The notes below the pieces were generated by a model that had not been told where the DNA came from, did not search any database, and worked only from the letters and a program-made list of their open reading frames with translations. Positions 1 through 8,334 of a stretch of 64,000 bases of DNA are shown here, one piece after another. This DNA is from Bacteroidales bacterium UBA4912 (GTDB lineage Bacteria > Bacteroidota > Bacteroidia > Bacteroidales > Dysgonomonadaceae). How positions within the stretch are numbered: the first letter of the stretch is position 1; each line of letters starts with the position of its first letter. The position numbers and the translations under genes were made by a program. The DNA is taken from contig DHCC01000033.1 in NCBI GenBank assembly GCA_002398875.1, positions 95,220-159,219 of the forward strand, given 5' to 3'.

Positions 1-1689
1 CAATTCCGAGTTAAAATCTGCCAGATTCCATATCATACCACCTGCAACAAATGGTCTCTCCATAATTGATTTAAAGTAATACTGATGAAAAAGGGTAGAG
101 TATTCTGTGCTTTTATCAAACCTGATTGGTTCGTTGCTTCTTATTCTAGGATCACTATCAGCTCCAAATTCAGTTATTGCCATTACTTTATCAGGGTAAT
201 CCTGATGAAATCTGTCAAGAAAAGTAGAGAATCCTTCAAAAGTGTTACTGTACCATCCATTGTAGATATTCCAGCCCACAATCATAGGTAGATCGACAAG
301 TCCGGCCTTACGATACTTGTTATATGCCCCATGTCCAACATGCATTGTGTATCTTGTGGAGTCCTCACGACGAATAGTGTTTTCCAACATTTCTGCTAGT
401 TTATATACATTATTATGATACTGTTTGTTCCTTTCAATATCATCAGTGAACTTGTCTCTTAAAAGTATTTCATTCATGTAACACCATATAATCAGAGAAG
501 GGTGATTGCAGTTTTGGCGAAGCATTTCCATCAACATTGTCATGCTGTTTTCGGTAAACTCCTCTGACTCTGTAATTGAGTTTATTAAAGGAATCTCTAC
601 GGATGCAAGAATTCCTAAACGGTCACAAGCTTCGAGAACTGAAGGGTCCTGCGGATAATGAGCTATTCTTAAGAAATTACCTCCCATTTCTTTGAGAAGT
701 TCCAAATCCCTAATTGCGTAATCATTTCTTAAAGCATTTGCTCTGAACTTATAATCCTGATGTCTGCTTGTACCAATAAGTTTGTAGTGCTTGTCATTTA
801 GGTAGAACCCTTTTTCCGGATCAAAATGAAACCATCTGAATCCGATACTATTGAATTGTTCATCCAGAATATTACCATTGCTGTCTATTATCTGAGTGAC
901 AGCTTTATAAAGGTACGGATCTTTAGGTGACCAAAGGTTTGGTTTATCTATTTCATCCAAAGTCTGCTCCACTACAATGTCACTGTTTTTTGTGGTTTTA
1001 AATGGAGTCTTTTTGCGTGATACTATATTACCTTCGGAGTCATATAAAGTGGTGCGTAAACTAAATCTATTGCTCTTTTTGTCTACATTACTTATTATAG
1101 CTTTCAGATGAACATTAGCACTTGATTCAGATACTTTTGGAGTCGATATATATATACCATCTGAAGAATAGTCACTTACAGAAAAATGGATACTGTTTTT
1201 TGCAACAAGATATACATCTCTGTATATACCACCAAAAAAAGTGAAATCAGCTGTCAAAGGAGGTACGTCATCATTATGACGATTATCTACTTTAACTATT
1301 ATTTCATTTGGATTTTCTGTACCGAACCTGATAGTATCCAACAGTGGAACATAAAAAGCAGTGTAACCTCCAATATGCTTTCCTGAAAGTTTACCATTTA
1401 CGTAGACTTCAGAAATCTGATTAGCTCCTTCAAATAGCAAATACAGTACTTTATCTTTTAATCTATCATCGATAACCAATGTTTTTTTATACATGCATAT
1501 ACCGCGATGATATCCGTGCTCATCATCCATTACATCTAAATCATTCCATGAGTGAGGTAGATTTATGTTTACCCACTCTTCATTATTTTTTGAAAATGAC
1601 CAGTTGCTGTTAATTGAGATCTTTTCCCCACCCAAAACAATTGAGCAGAGAGCGATAAGTATTATTGATGTATATGTTCTTCTTTTCAT
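1..1689 (-). CDS. GH2 family glycosidase, probably beta-glucuronidase-like (C-terminus beyond window)
   Basis: Reading leftward from an ATG at 1689 gives 563 in-frame residues that run off the left edge, so the C-terminus is missing. A signal peptide (residues 1-20) precedes a GH2 jelly-roll domain, an immunoglobulin-like domain and a TIM barrel. The acid/base is Glu407 in CYMNE and the nucleophile is Glu507 in ITEFGAD. Near the cut end WNLADF (about 554-559) resembles the WNFADF of beta-glucuronidases more than the WTGFDY of the beta-galactosidase at 35.9 kb. The Asn-x-Lys motif that reads the uronate carboxylate would lie just outside the window. The gene shares an operator with the glucuronate operon, which supports release of glucuronic acid from glycosides outside the cytoplasm. 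Substrate is inferred. Confidence 0.85.
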   Translation of the reverse strand, partial: MKRRTYTSIILIALCSIVLGGEKISINSNWSFSKNNEEWVNINLPHSWNDLDVMDDEHGYHRGICMYKKTLVIDDRLKDKVLYLLFEGANQISEVYVNGKLSGKHIGGYTAFYVPLLDTIRFGTENPNEIIVKVDNRHNDDVPPLTADFTFFGGIYRDVYLVAKNSIHFSVSDYSSDGIYISTPKVSESSANVHLKAIISNVDKKSNRFSLRTTLYDSEGNIVSRKKTPFKTTKNSDIVVEQTLDEIDKPNLWSPKDPYLYKAVTQIIDSNGNILDEQFNSIGFRWFHFDPEKGFYLNDKHYKLIGTSRHQDYKFRANALRNDYAIRDLELLKEMGGNFLRIAHYPQDPSVLEACDRLGILASVEIPLINSITESEEFTENSMTMLMEMLRQNCNHPSLIIWCYMNEILLRDKFTDDIERNKQYHNNVYKLAEMLENTIRREDSTRYTMHVGHGAYNKYRKAGLVDLPMIVGWNIYNGWYSNTFEGFSTFLDRFHQDYPDKVMAITEFGADSDPRIRSNEPIRFDKSTEYSTLFHQYYFKSIMERPFVAGGMIWNLADFNSEL

Positions 1690-1737
1690 TTTAACATTTT
1701 TGTGCTTGATTTTTTTAGTGGAATTAGCCTTTCGTGT

Positions 1738-1751
1738 TGTGTTCGTGCACA
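1738..1751. promoter_or_regulatory. Putative LacI-family operator, leader of the GH2 gene
   Basis: TGTGTTCGTGCACA, identical to the site at 1961-1974 and differing in one base from the site at 3230-3243. It lies 49 bases upstream of the GH2 start codon, and its centre is 223 bp from the 1961 copy, so it could be an auxiliary site for looping. No TAnnTTTG promoter element is visible beside this copy. Confidence 0.65.
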
Positions 1752-1960
1752 TATTGTGTTTTGCACTTTATTTTGTTTTATCAGATGTATGTAAAAAATA
1801 GCATTAGTAACTTAATAAAAATTTGAAATATTGTAATTAGATGCAATAAAATTAATAAAATGTATTCTTGAAGCTTTATAATTAATTATATATCAATTTG
1901 AATACAAATATAATTATTAATTAGGAGCCAGTTGTTTGTTGTATTTTTTAATAAATCAAC

Positions 1961-1974
1961 TGTGTTCGTGCACA
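1961..1974. promoter_or_regulatory. Putative LacI-family operator at the GH2 promoter
   Basis: TGTGTTCGTGCACA, a near-palindrome of TGTGyACGTrCACA. It overlaps the last two bases of the -7 element of the leftward GH2 promoter and extends over the expected transcription start, a position suited to repression. Confidence 0.7.
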
Positions 1975-2004
1975 AATATATGGCTATTGGGAGAAAAGGT
2001 CAAA
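1973..2004 (-). promoter_or_regulatory. Bacteroidetes-type promoter for the GH2 gene
   Basis: On the minus strand TTTG (2001-2004) is followed after 20 bases by TATATTTG (1973-1980). This matches the Bacteroidetes consensus TTTG-N19-21-TAnnTTTG. The remaining intergenic DNA between 1690 and 2043 is AT-rich and, apart from the two operators, shows no further gene. Confidence 0.7.
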
Positions 2005-2043
2005 AATAATTAACGTAAAAAACGTTAATAATGCAAAATTGGT

Positions 2044-3114
2044 TTAATAAAGAGTATTGCTGAATCTTTTATAATAGTCTACTGTTTCTCTTGTTAGAAT
2101 ATCTAGTTGCATGTGGTTTACTACTTTAACCGGTTTTTTGAATATCAGATATTCCAGAAGAGTCTTCATGGCATAGAACCCCTGGTATTCAGGGCCTTGC
2201 CCAATCAAGAAGTTTATTTGTCCTTTTTTAATGGCTGCTGCATTTGGTGTAGTTAGGTCCATGCATACCATCCTTACATTATCAATTTTATTATTAAACA
2301 GGTAATCTGATACAATACTTCCACGAGAGTTCATAACTACGATACCCGGTACGTTGTGATGATTTTTAAAGAAGTGAGAAAGGTGTTTTTCATTATCTTT
2401 AGTTTCAGATACAGAGAACGGTATATTAAGAATCGGGTTTGTACAGTTATTTTCCTTAAGAAAATCGTTGAATCCTCTTTTCCTCAGAATAGTAGTATTG
2501 GCACTGCTGTCCCCTGTCCTTACAGCCTGCAGCAGCCCTATGTTAGACCCATTAGGTATAATAGATGTGATTAAACTGGCTATTAATCTGCCTACGATGT
2601 AGTGATCTGCCGAAAAATAGGCTAATGGTGAACATTCCTCAATAGTTGAGTCTACAAAGACATAAGGTATTTTTCTGTAGTTTAAAGTTTCACACAAGTT
2701 GATGGTTTCTTCTTTAAAAGTCGGGCCAATTATTAGTGCGTCCATTTCAAACTGGGAAATCTTTTTAAATATCTCTCTGCAATTGTATATATCGTATTGA
2801 TTGTATGTAAAAACATGGTATTCCACTTTTATATTTTCATACTCTTCCAAAGCATGGCGAATACCATTATGTATACTTTCCCAATATGCTCCGCTTGAGA
2901 ATTGTGGTGTGGTAACTGCTATCTTGTATCTTCGTTTTAAAGAGATTGACGACACATGCATATTTGGTTTATAATCTACCTCTTCAATAACCTTTTCAAC
3001 TGCTTTACGTGCCTCGTCAGAAACATTTCCTCTATTGTGAAGTACTCTGTCAACCGTTCCGGCTGATACACCGGCCATCTTTGCGATATCTTTTATACGT
3101 ATTTTTTTTACCAT
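2044..3114 (-). CDS. LacI-family transcriptional regulator
   Basis: 356 residues, typical LacI length. The N-terminal helix-turn-helix (about residues 6-27, with VSAGTVDRVLH as recognition region) and hinge (about 45-60) are clear. The C-terminal half is a periplasmic-binding-protein-like sugar sensor. The gene sits between the GH2 gene, which lies downstream on the same strand, and the divergent uxaC operon. Three copies of a CpG-centred palindrome of the type bound by LacI proteins lie in the flanking intergenic regions, one at each of the two promoters. The simplest reading is a repressor of glucuronoside breakdown relieved by a uronate intermediate. The ligand cannot be read from the sequence. 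The start is the ATG at 3114, directly before the VKKIRIKDIAK HTH start. Confidence 0.93.
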   Translation of the reverse strand: MVKKIRIKDIAKMAGVSAGTVDRVLHNRGNVSDEARKAVEKVIEEVDYKPNMHVSSISLKRRYKIAVTTPQFSSGAYWESIHNGIRHALEEYENIKVEYHVFTYNQYDIYNCREIFKKISQFEMDALIIGPTFKEETINLCETLNYRKIPYVFVDSTIEECSPLAYFSADHYIVGRLIASLITSIIPNGSNIGLLQAVRTGDSSANTTILRKRGFNDFLKENNCTNPILNIPFSVSETKDNEKHLSHFFKNHHNVPGIVVMNSRGSIVSDYLFNNKIDNVRMVCMDLTTPNAAAIKKGQINFLIGQGPEYQGFYAMKTLLEYLIFKKPVKVVNHMQLDILTRETVDYYKRFSNTLY

Positions 3115-3201
3115 CTTAAGGGCTTTAAAAATTGATCCAATTAATGTTTAACTTAAAATAGCTGAATTTGTGCCTTCAGGATGAAATTTTAAGAATTTAG
3201 T

Positions 3202-3231
3202 TTTGTCATAAATAAATTATTTGTACATTTG
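3202..3231 (+). promoter_or_regulatory. Promoter of the uxaC operon
   Basis: TTTG (3202-3205), an 18-base spacer and TACATTTG (3224-3231) fit the Bacteroidetes -33/-7 pattern. Transcription would start near 3238, inside the operator at 3230-3243, leaving a leader of roughly 115 bases before uxaC. Confidence 0.65.
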
Positions 3232-3243
3232 TGTACGTGCACA
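3230..3243. promoter_or_regulatory. Putative LacI-family operator at the uxaC promoter
   Basis: TGTGTACGTGCACA, the most symmetrical of three copies. It overlaps the end of the -7 element and the predicted start point, so a bound repressor would block initiation. Confidence 0.72.
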
Positions 3244-3352
3244 AAAATAGAGTTTCTTTTTCATTTATAAAACAAAAGTTGAATAATTTTTTAACTTCTT
3301 TATTAAGTCTATCAAGAAATCGATGTATACACTAATTTAAATATCTACCATA

Positions 3353-4762
3353 ATGAATAATTTTATCCACAACGATTTTGTACTTCAGTCGGAATCTGCC
3401 AAAAAGCTATACCATAACCATGCAGAAAGTTTACCAATTATCGATTACCATTGCCATTTGGACCCGAAACAGATAGCTGAGAATCATCAATTCAGGAGTA
3501 TTACTGAACTTTGGCTGGGAGGCGATCATTATAAATGGAGATTACTTCGGGCAAATGGTGTGGATGAAAAGTACATTACTGGTGATGCAACAGATTGGGA
3601 GAAGTTTTATAAATGGGCAGAAACTATTCCATATACTATGCGAAATCCTATGTATCACTGGACACATTTGGAATTGAAGCGTGTTTTCAATATTGATACT
3701 TTGCTGAAACCGGAAACTGCTCGAGAAGTTTATGACAAGACAAATGAGATGCTGCAGAAACCGGAGTTTTTTGCTCGAGGGTTAATGAAAAAGTTTAATG
3801 TTGAGGTTGTTTGTACTACCGATGATCCACTGGATTCATTGGAATATCACAAACAAATAAAAGATAGTGGATTCGAAATTAAGGTTTTGCCAACATGGCG
3901 ACCTGACAAGTCGATGGCTGTTGAGAATGGAGCTGCCTTCAGAAGTTATGTAAATAAGCTGAGTGAGGTGTATGGTCTTGATATTGTCAACTTTGATGAT
4001 TACTATGCAGCTATATCCAAAAGACACGACTATTTTCAATCAGTTGGATGTACACTTGCAGATCACGGAATAGATAATTTCTTCTCTGAGTCGTACTCTG
4101 ATGATGAGATATCTGAGATTTTTAATAAGGTTTACATTAAGAAAGAGGATCTGACAGATAATGAGATACTGAAATTTAAATCTAAAATGCTTCATGAGAA
4201 TGCGTTACTTAACCACTCGAAGGGATGGGTACAGCAGTTCCATTATGGTGCAATAAGGAATAATAACAGCCGGATGTTCAATGCTATTGGTGCTGATGCC
4301 GGTTATGACTCTATAAATGATGTTTGTAATGTTGCTCGTTCAATGTCTCGCTTTTTTGATTCGCTCGAAAGCAAAAATAAATTGGCAAAATCAATAATAT
4401 ATAATCTAAATCCAAGAGACAACTATTTGATAGCTTCAATGATAGCCAATTTTCAGGATGGGTCTGTTCCCGGTAAAATTCAATTTGGGTCTGGATGGTG
4501 GTTCTTGGATCAGAAAGATGGTATGGAAGATCAGATGAATATACTTTCATCACAAGGTTTATTAAGTAGATTTGTAGGTATGCTAACTGACTCACGCAGC
4601 TTTGTATCCTATCCCCGACATGAGTACTTCCGCAGAATTCTTTGTAATCTGATAGGGAATGATTTGGAAAACGGACTATTACCTTCAACAGAAATTGATT
4701 TCCTTGGACAAATGGTGGAGAATATATGTTATTATAATGCTAAAGAGTATTTTAATTTCTAA
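3353..4762 (+). CDS. uxaC: Glucuronate (uronate) isomerase
   Basis: 469 residues, the usual length of UxaC. It interconverts D-glucuronate and D-fructuronate (also D-galacturonate and D-tagaturonate) in the cytoplasm. The amidohydrolase-type metal motif is seen as YHCHLD with His33 and His35, followed by conserved blocks such as LWLGGDHYKWRLLRANG and the C-terminal FVGMLTDSRSF and YPRHEYFRRIL. It is the first gene of the operon and sits behind the operator-controlled promoter. The gap to the next gene is 91 bp. Product assignment is firm; the preference for glucuronate over galacturonate is inferred from the SDR downstream and the GH2 upstream. Confidence 0.97.
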   Translation: MNNFIHNDFVLQSESAKKLYHNHAESLPIIDYHCHLDPKQIAENHQFRSITELWLGGDHYKWRLLRANGVDEKYITGDATDWEKFYKWAETIPYTMRNPMYHWTHLELKRVFNIDTLLKPETAREVYDKTNEMLQKPEFFARGLMKKFNVEVVCTTDDPLDSLEYHKQIKDSGFEIKVLPTWRPDKSMAVENGAAFRSYVNKLSEVYGLDIVNFDDYYAAISKRHDYFQSVGCTLADHGIDNFFSESYSDDEISEIFNKVYIKKEDLTDNEILKFKSKMLHENALLNHSKGWVQQFHYGAIRNNNSRMFNAIGADAGYDSINDVCNVARSMSRFFDSLESKNKLAKSIIYNLNPRDNYLIASMIANFQDGSVPGKIQFGSGWWFLDQKDGMEDQMNILSSQGLLSRFVGMLTDSRSFVSYPRHEYFRRILCNLIGNDLENGLLPSTEIDFLGQMVENICYYNAKEYFNF

Positions 4763-4853
4763 TTAACACTACAGACATAAAAAACGGATGATTTCTTTAG
4801 CTTATGAATTATTGACTGATATAAATTTGTAAAAAAACTTAAATTATATAACT

Positions 4854-5666
4854 ATGTACGATTTTTTTAATATTAAAGACAAGGTAATTGTAATAACAGG
4901 TGGTACAGGCGTCTTAGGTACGTCAATGGTAGAATATTTAGCAGCTCATGGAGCCAAAGTTGCTGTGCTTGCCAGAAACAAGGAAAAAGGGGATGCCCTT
5001 ATAGAAAAAGTTAAATCAGAAGGGGGAGAGGCGATGTTTCTTCAGACAGATGTTACTGATGAAGCTGTATTGAAACAGAATGCTAAAGATATTGTTGATA
5101 AATACGGTAAAATAGATGTATTAATAAATGGTGCAGGTGGAAATATGCCTGGAGCAACAATTGGTCCGAACAACACTATTTTTGATCTGAAATCGGATGA
5201 TTTCCGTAAAGTGGTAGATCTTAACCTTATGGGCACAGTAATTCCTTCTATTGTATTTGCAGAATATATGGTTAAAGCAAAAAAAGGTAATATTGTTAAT
5301 ATCTCTTCCGCTTCTGCACTACGCCCTCTCACTCGTGTTGCCGGGTATGGAGCAGCTAAAGCTGCTGTAACTAACTTTACAAAATATATGGCTGGAGAGC
5401 TGGCTACCAAATTTGGAGAAGATTTTCGTGTGAATGCTCTTTGTCCAGGTTTTTTTATTACTGAACAAAACAGGACACTACTTACAAATGCCGATGGCTC
5501 ATATACCGATCGTGGAAACACTATTATAGCTCATACACCTTTCCGACGTTTTGGTGATCCGGAAGATCTTTTGGGCACTCTGCACTATTTGGTGAGTGAT
5601 GCTTCGAAATTTGTTACGGGCACCGTTGCAATAGTTGATGGAGGATTTGATGCTTTCAGTATTTAA
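4854..5666 (+). CDS. SDR-family oxidoreductase, probable D-fructuronate reductase (mannonate-forming)
   Basis: 270-residue classical short-chain dehydrogenase. The cofactor motif TGGTGVLG lies near residue 15, the NNAG-type motif appears as NGAGG, and the catalytic pair is Tyr165 and Lys169 in YGAAK with the preceding ISSASA serine. Members next to uxaC in Bacteroidetes and Thermotogae are fructuronate reductases or mannonate oxidoreductases, unrelated to the long-chain UxuB of E. coli. In this operon it would reduce fructuronate to D-mannonate using NAD(P)H. A gluconate 5-dehydrogenase role is possible on fold grounds, but its place directly after uxaC argues against that. Confidence 0.85.
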   Translation: MYDFFNIKDKVIVITGGTGVLGTSMVEYLAAHGAKVAVLARNKEKGDALIEKVKSEGGEAMFLQTDVTDEAVLKQNAKDIVDKYGKIDVLINGAGGNMPGATIGPNNTIFDLKSDDFRKVVDLNLMGTVIPSIVFAEYMVKAKKGNIVNISSASALRPLTRVAGYGAAKAAVTNFTKYMAGELATKFGEDFRVNALCPGFFITEQNRTLLTNADGSYTDRGNTIIAHTPFRRFGDPEDLLGTLHYLVSDASKFVTGTVAIVDGGFDAFSI

Positions 5667-5770
5667 TCGGTTTCCAAAGATAATACTTCGGTGTAAAACA
5701 GAATTATTAAATCTGCGTTTTATATTTAAAAACAAAGAAATCAGTAATCTAATCTACAAATAAACAAAAT

Positions 5771-6850
5771 ATGTCTCTTGAACTAAGAAAAGAATTTAAA
5801 TATTCGATGGTTGTTCCCACAAGTATTGGGATTAGAATAACACCCGTGAACAGTCTGCCTGTGCAGAGTACTAATATGTTTCAGATGCAGGCAACCAGTG
5901 CTGAAACAAATGTTGCAAGCATTTCGTCTTACCTGGGTCTTCCCGTAAAGGTGTTGACTAATTTTGTAAAGGGTAGCCCTATAGCTGCTTTTATCAAGGC
6001 TGACTTGCGTGCCAGAAACATGGAATACGAGGGTCCGGAAATACCTCAGGGAGACCCTTGGGGCTATCGTCATCAGTTTAATATTGCCGACAGTGGCTTT
6101 GGGTTAAGAGGACCACGTGTTCATAATGATCGCGCAGGTGAAGTAGGGAGAGTATTAAATATAAAGGATTTTGATCTGGAACGAATATTTGTAAAAGAGG
6201 GAGTGCAGATTATGCATCTCTCAGGCTTGATTGCAGCATTATCTCCGGATACAAGTAATTTCTGTCTTGAGATAGCACGATTTGCTAAGAAACATGGTAC
6301 ACTTATTTCGTTCGATCTAAACCATAGAGCTACATTCTGGAAAGGCAGAGAGGATGAGCTAAGAGAAGCTTTCACTGAAATTGCTTCGCTTTCAGATATT
6401 CTTATAGGTAACGAAGAGGATTATCAGCTTTGTCTTGGAATAGAAGGACCTGAAGCAGGTGGTGAGAATATTGAGGATACAATTGGTGCATTTAAAGGGA
6501 TGATTCTTAATGCACAAAGGGCTTTCCCAAATGTTTCTGTTTTTGCTAACACACTGCGTGAAGTTATTAGTGCTAACGAACATCTGTGGGGTGCTATTGT
6601 TTATGAAAATAATACATGGCACGAAGCTCCCTTGCGCACAATAAATGTTATGGACCGCATTGGTGGAGGCGATGGATTTGTGGGGGGATTGCTGTATAGC
6701 ATACTCAAAGGTATGGAGCCAAGTAAGTGGGTTCAGTTTGCATGGGCGAGTGGTGCTTTGGCTACTACTTTCCTTACCGACTATGCTCAACCAGCTGATG
6801 AGGATGTTATATGGAGTATATGGGAAGGTAATGCCAGAGTAAAAAGATAG
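5771..6850 (+). CDS. PfkB-family sugar-acid kinase (KDG kinase-like; gluconate proposed as substrate)
   Basis: 359 residues. The PfkB signature near the C-terminus reads DRIGGGDGFVGG with the catalytic Asp at 301. FDLNHRATFW (about 178-187) and IGNEEDY are typical of 2-keto-3-deoxygluconate kinases. By homology alone it would be called KdgK. No mannonate dehydratase (source of KDG) and no KDPG aldolase lie nearby, while the next gene, 15 bp away, uses 6-phosphogluconate. I therefore consider phosphorylation of gluconate a real alternative. Substrate specificity within PfkB kinases cannot be read from this sequence by eye. Confidence 0.8.
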   Translation: MSLELRKEFKYSMVVPTSIGIRITPVNSLPVQSTNMFQMQATSAETNVASISSYLGLPVKVLTNFVKGSPIAAFIKADLRARNMEYEGPEIPQGDPWGYRHQFNIADSGFGLRGPRVHNDRAGEVGRVLNIKDFDLERIFVKEGVQIMHLSGLIAALSPDTSNFCLEIARFAKKHGTLISFDLNHRATFWKGREDELREAFTEIASLSDILIGNEEDYQLCLGIEGPEAGGENIEDTIGAFKGMILNAQRAFPNVSVFANTLREVISANEHLWGAIVYENNTWHEAPLRTINVMDRIGGGDGFVGGLLYSILKGMEPSKWVQFAWASGALATTFLTDYAQPADEDVIWSIWEGNARVKR

Positions 6851-6865
6851 TAATTTTAATATATT

Positions 6866-8320
6866 ATGAAAAAGAAAGCAGATATTGGTTTGATTGGGTT
6901 GGCTGTAATGGGCGAAAACCTGGTTCTTAATATGGAAAGTAAGGGTTATACAGTAGCTGTGTTTAACCGTACAGTTGATAAAGTTGATGCATTTGTAAAT
7001 GGTCGCGGTAATGGTAAAAACTTTATTGGTGCTCATACACTCGAAGAGTTTGTCTCCTCAATAGAGAGACCAAGAAAAGTTATGATGCTTGTTAAAGCAG
7101 GCAAGCCTGTGGATGATTTTATAGAGAAACTCATCCCTTTGTTGCAGCCCGGAGATATTATTATTGATGGTGGAAACAGTCACTTTCCCGATACGATGCG
7201 CAGAACAGAGTATGTTGAAAGCAAGGGTCTTTTATATATAGGAACAGGTGTCTCAGGTGGTGAAGAAGGAGCACTTAAAGGTCCTTCACTCATGCCTGGC
7301 GGTTCTCCTGAAGCATGGCCGCATGTGAAAGAGATTTTCCAATCTGTTGCTGCTAAAGTAGATGGTGGTGTTCCCTGCTGTGATTGGGTAGGCGAAAATG
7401 GTGCAGGTCACTTTGTAAAAATGGTCCATAATGGGATTGAGTACGGTGATATGCAGATAATCAATGAGGCTTATCATCTGATGAAAGACCTTCTTGGTAT
7501 GGATGCTTTCGAACAGCATGAAGTTTTCAAAAAATGGAATAAGGGTGTATTAGACTCTTACCTGATTGAAATCACCAGAGATATTTTAGCATTTAAAGAT
7601 GAAGATGGTTCTCCCCTGGTAGAAAAAATACTGGATACCGCAGGGCAAAAAGGAACCGGAAAATGGACAGCTGTAACAGCACTTGATCTTGGTATACCAC
7701 TTACTCTGATTGGTGAATCGGTATTCTCACGTTGTCTGTCGGCTCAGAAAGATTTGAGAGTTAAGGCTTCAAAGGTTCTAACAGGAAAGAAACCTGATTT
7801 TAAAGGAGATAAAGAGCAATTTATTAATGATCTGGAGAATGCTATCTATGGTGCTAAGATAATTTCTTATGCTCAAGGATACGACCTCATGATGGAGGCT
7901 GCAAAAGAGTACAAATGGAATCTCAACTACGGGGGTATTGCTCTCATGTGGAGAGGTGGATGTATAATTCGCTCTCGCTTCCTGGGAGATATTAAAAATG
8001 CATTCGATAATAACCCTAAGTTGGAGAATTTACTTCTCGATCCATTTTTCAAGAACGCTGTTCAGTCTGCTGAAGAGAGCTGGCGCAGAGTATGTGCTAC
8101 GGCAATTATGAATGGAATTCCGGTGCCGGCAATCACTTCAGCATTAGGATACTATGATGGTTTCAGCAGCGAGCGACTACCGGCAAACCTTCTACAAGCA
8201 CAGCGAGACTATTTCGGAGCTCATCAATATGAACGGCTTGATACTCCCCGTGGGGAGTTTTTCCACACTGACTGGACCGGTCGCGGTGGAAGTACTGCTT
8301 CGAGCACTTATGATGTTTAA
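6866..8320 (+). CDS. gnd: 6-phosphogluconate dehydrogenase, decarboxylating
   Basis: 484 residues, the long bacterial Gnd form. It has the Rossmann motif GLAVMGENLVLN at the N-terminus with NRT after beta-2 (an NADP-type signature), the substrate block GVSGGEEGALKGPSLMPGG, and the catalytic Lys185 and Asn189 in KMVHNGIEYGD. It oxidises and decarboxylates 6-phosphogluconate to ribulose 5-phosphate. It is unusual to find it inside a hexuronate operon, 15 bp after the kinase and 14 bp before the epimerase. No glucose-6-phosphate dehydrogenase or lactonase accompanies it, so its substrate here is expected to come from phosphorylated gluconate. Confidence 0.96.
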   Translation: MKKKADIGLIGLAVMGENLVLNMESKGYTVAVFNRTVDKVDAFVNGRGNGKNFIGAHTLEEFVSSIERPRKVMMLVKAGKPVDDFIEKLIPLLQPGDIIIDGGNSHFPDTMRRTEYVESKGLLYIGTGVSGGEEGALKGPSLMPGGSPEAWPHVKEIFQSVAAKVDGGVPCCDWVGENGAGHFVKMVHNGIEYGDMQIINEAYHLMKDLLGMDAFEQHEVFKKWNKGVLDSYLIEITRDILAFKDEDGSPLVEKILDTAGQKGTGKWTAVTALDLGIPLTLIGESVFSRCLSAQKDLRVKASKVLTGKKPDFKGDKEQFINDLENAIYGAKIISYAQGYDLMMEAAKEYKWNLNYGGIALMWRGGCIIRSRFLGDIKNAFDNNPKLENLLLDPFFKNAVQSAEESWRRVCATAIMNGIPVPAITSALGYYDGFSSERLPANLLQAQRDYFGAHQYERLDTPRGEFFHTDWTGRGGSTASSTYDV

Positions 8321-8334
8321 AATCAATCTGTAAA

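Noticed and set aside
85..291. Small rightward frames inside 1-1690
   Set aside because: They are antisense to the continuous GH2 frame that runs off the left edge.
5042..5521. 159-codon open frame antisense to the SDR gene
   Set aside because: It mirrors the codons of a conserved dehydrogenase, has no start context and no family motif.
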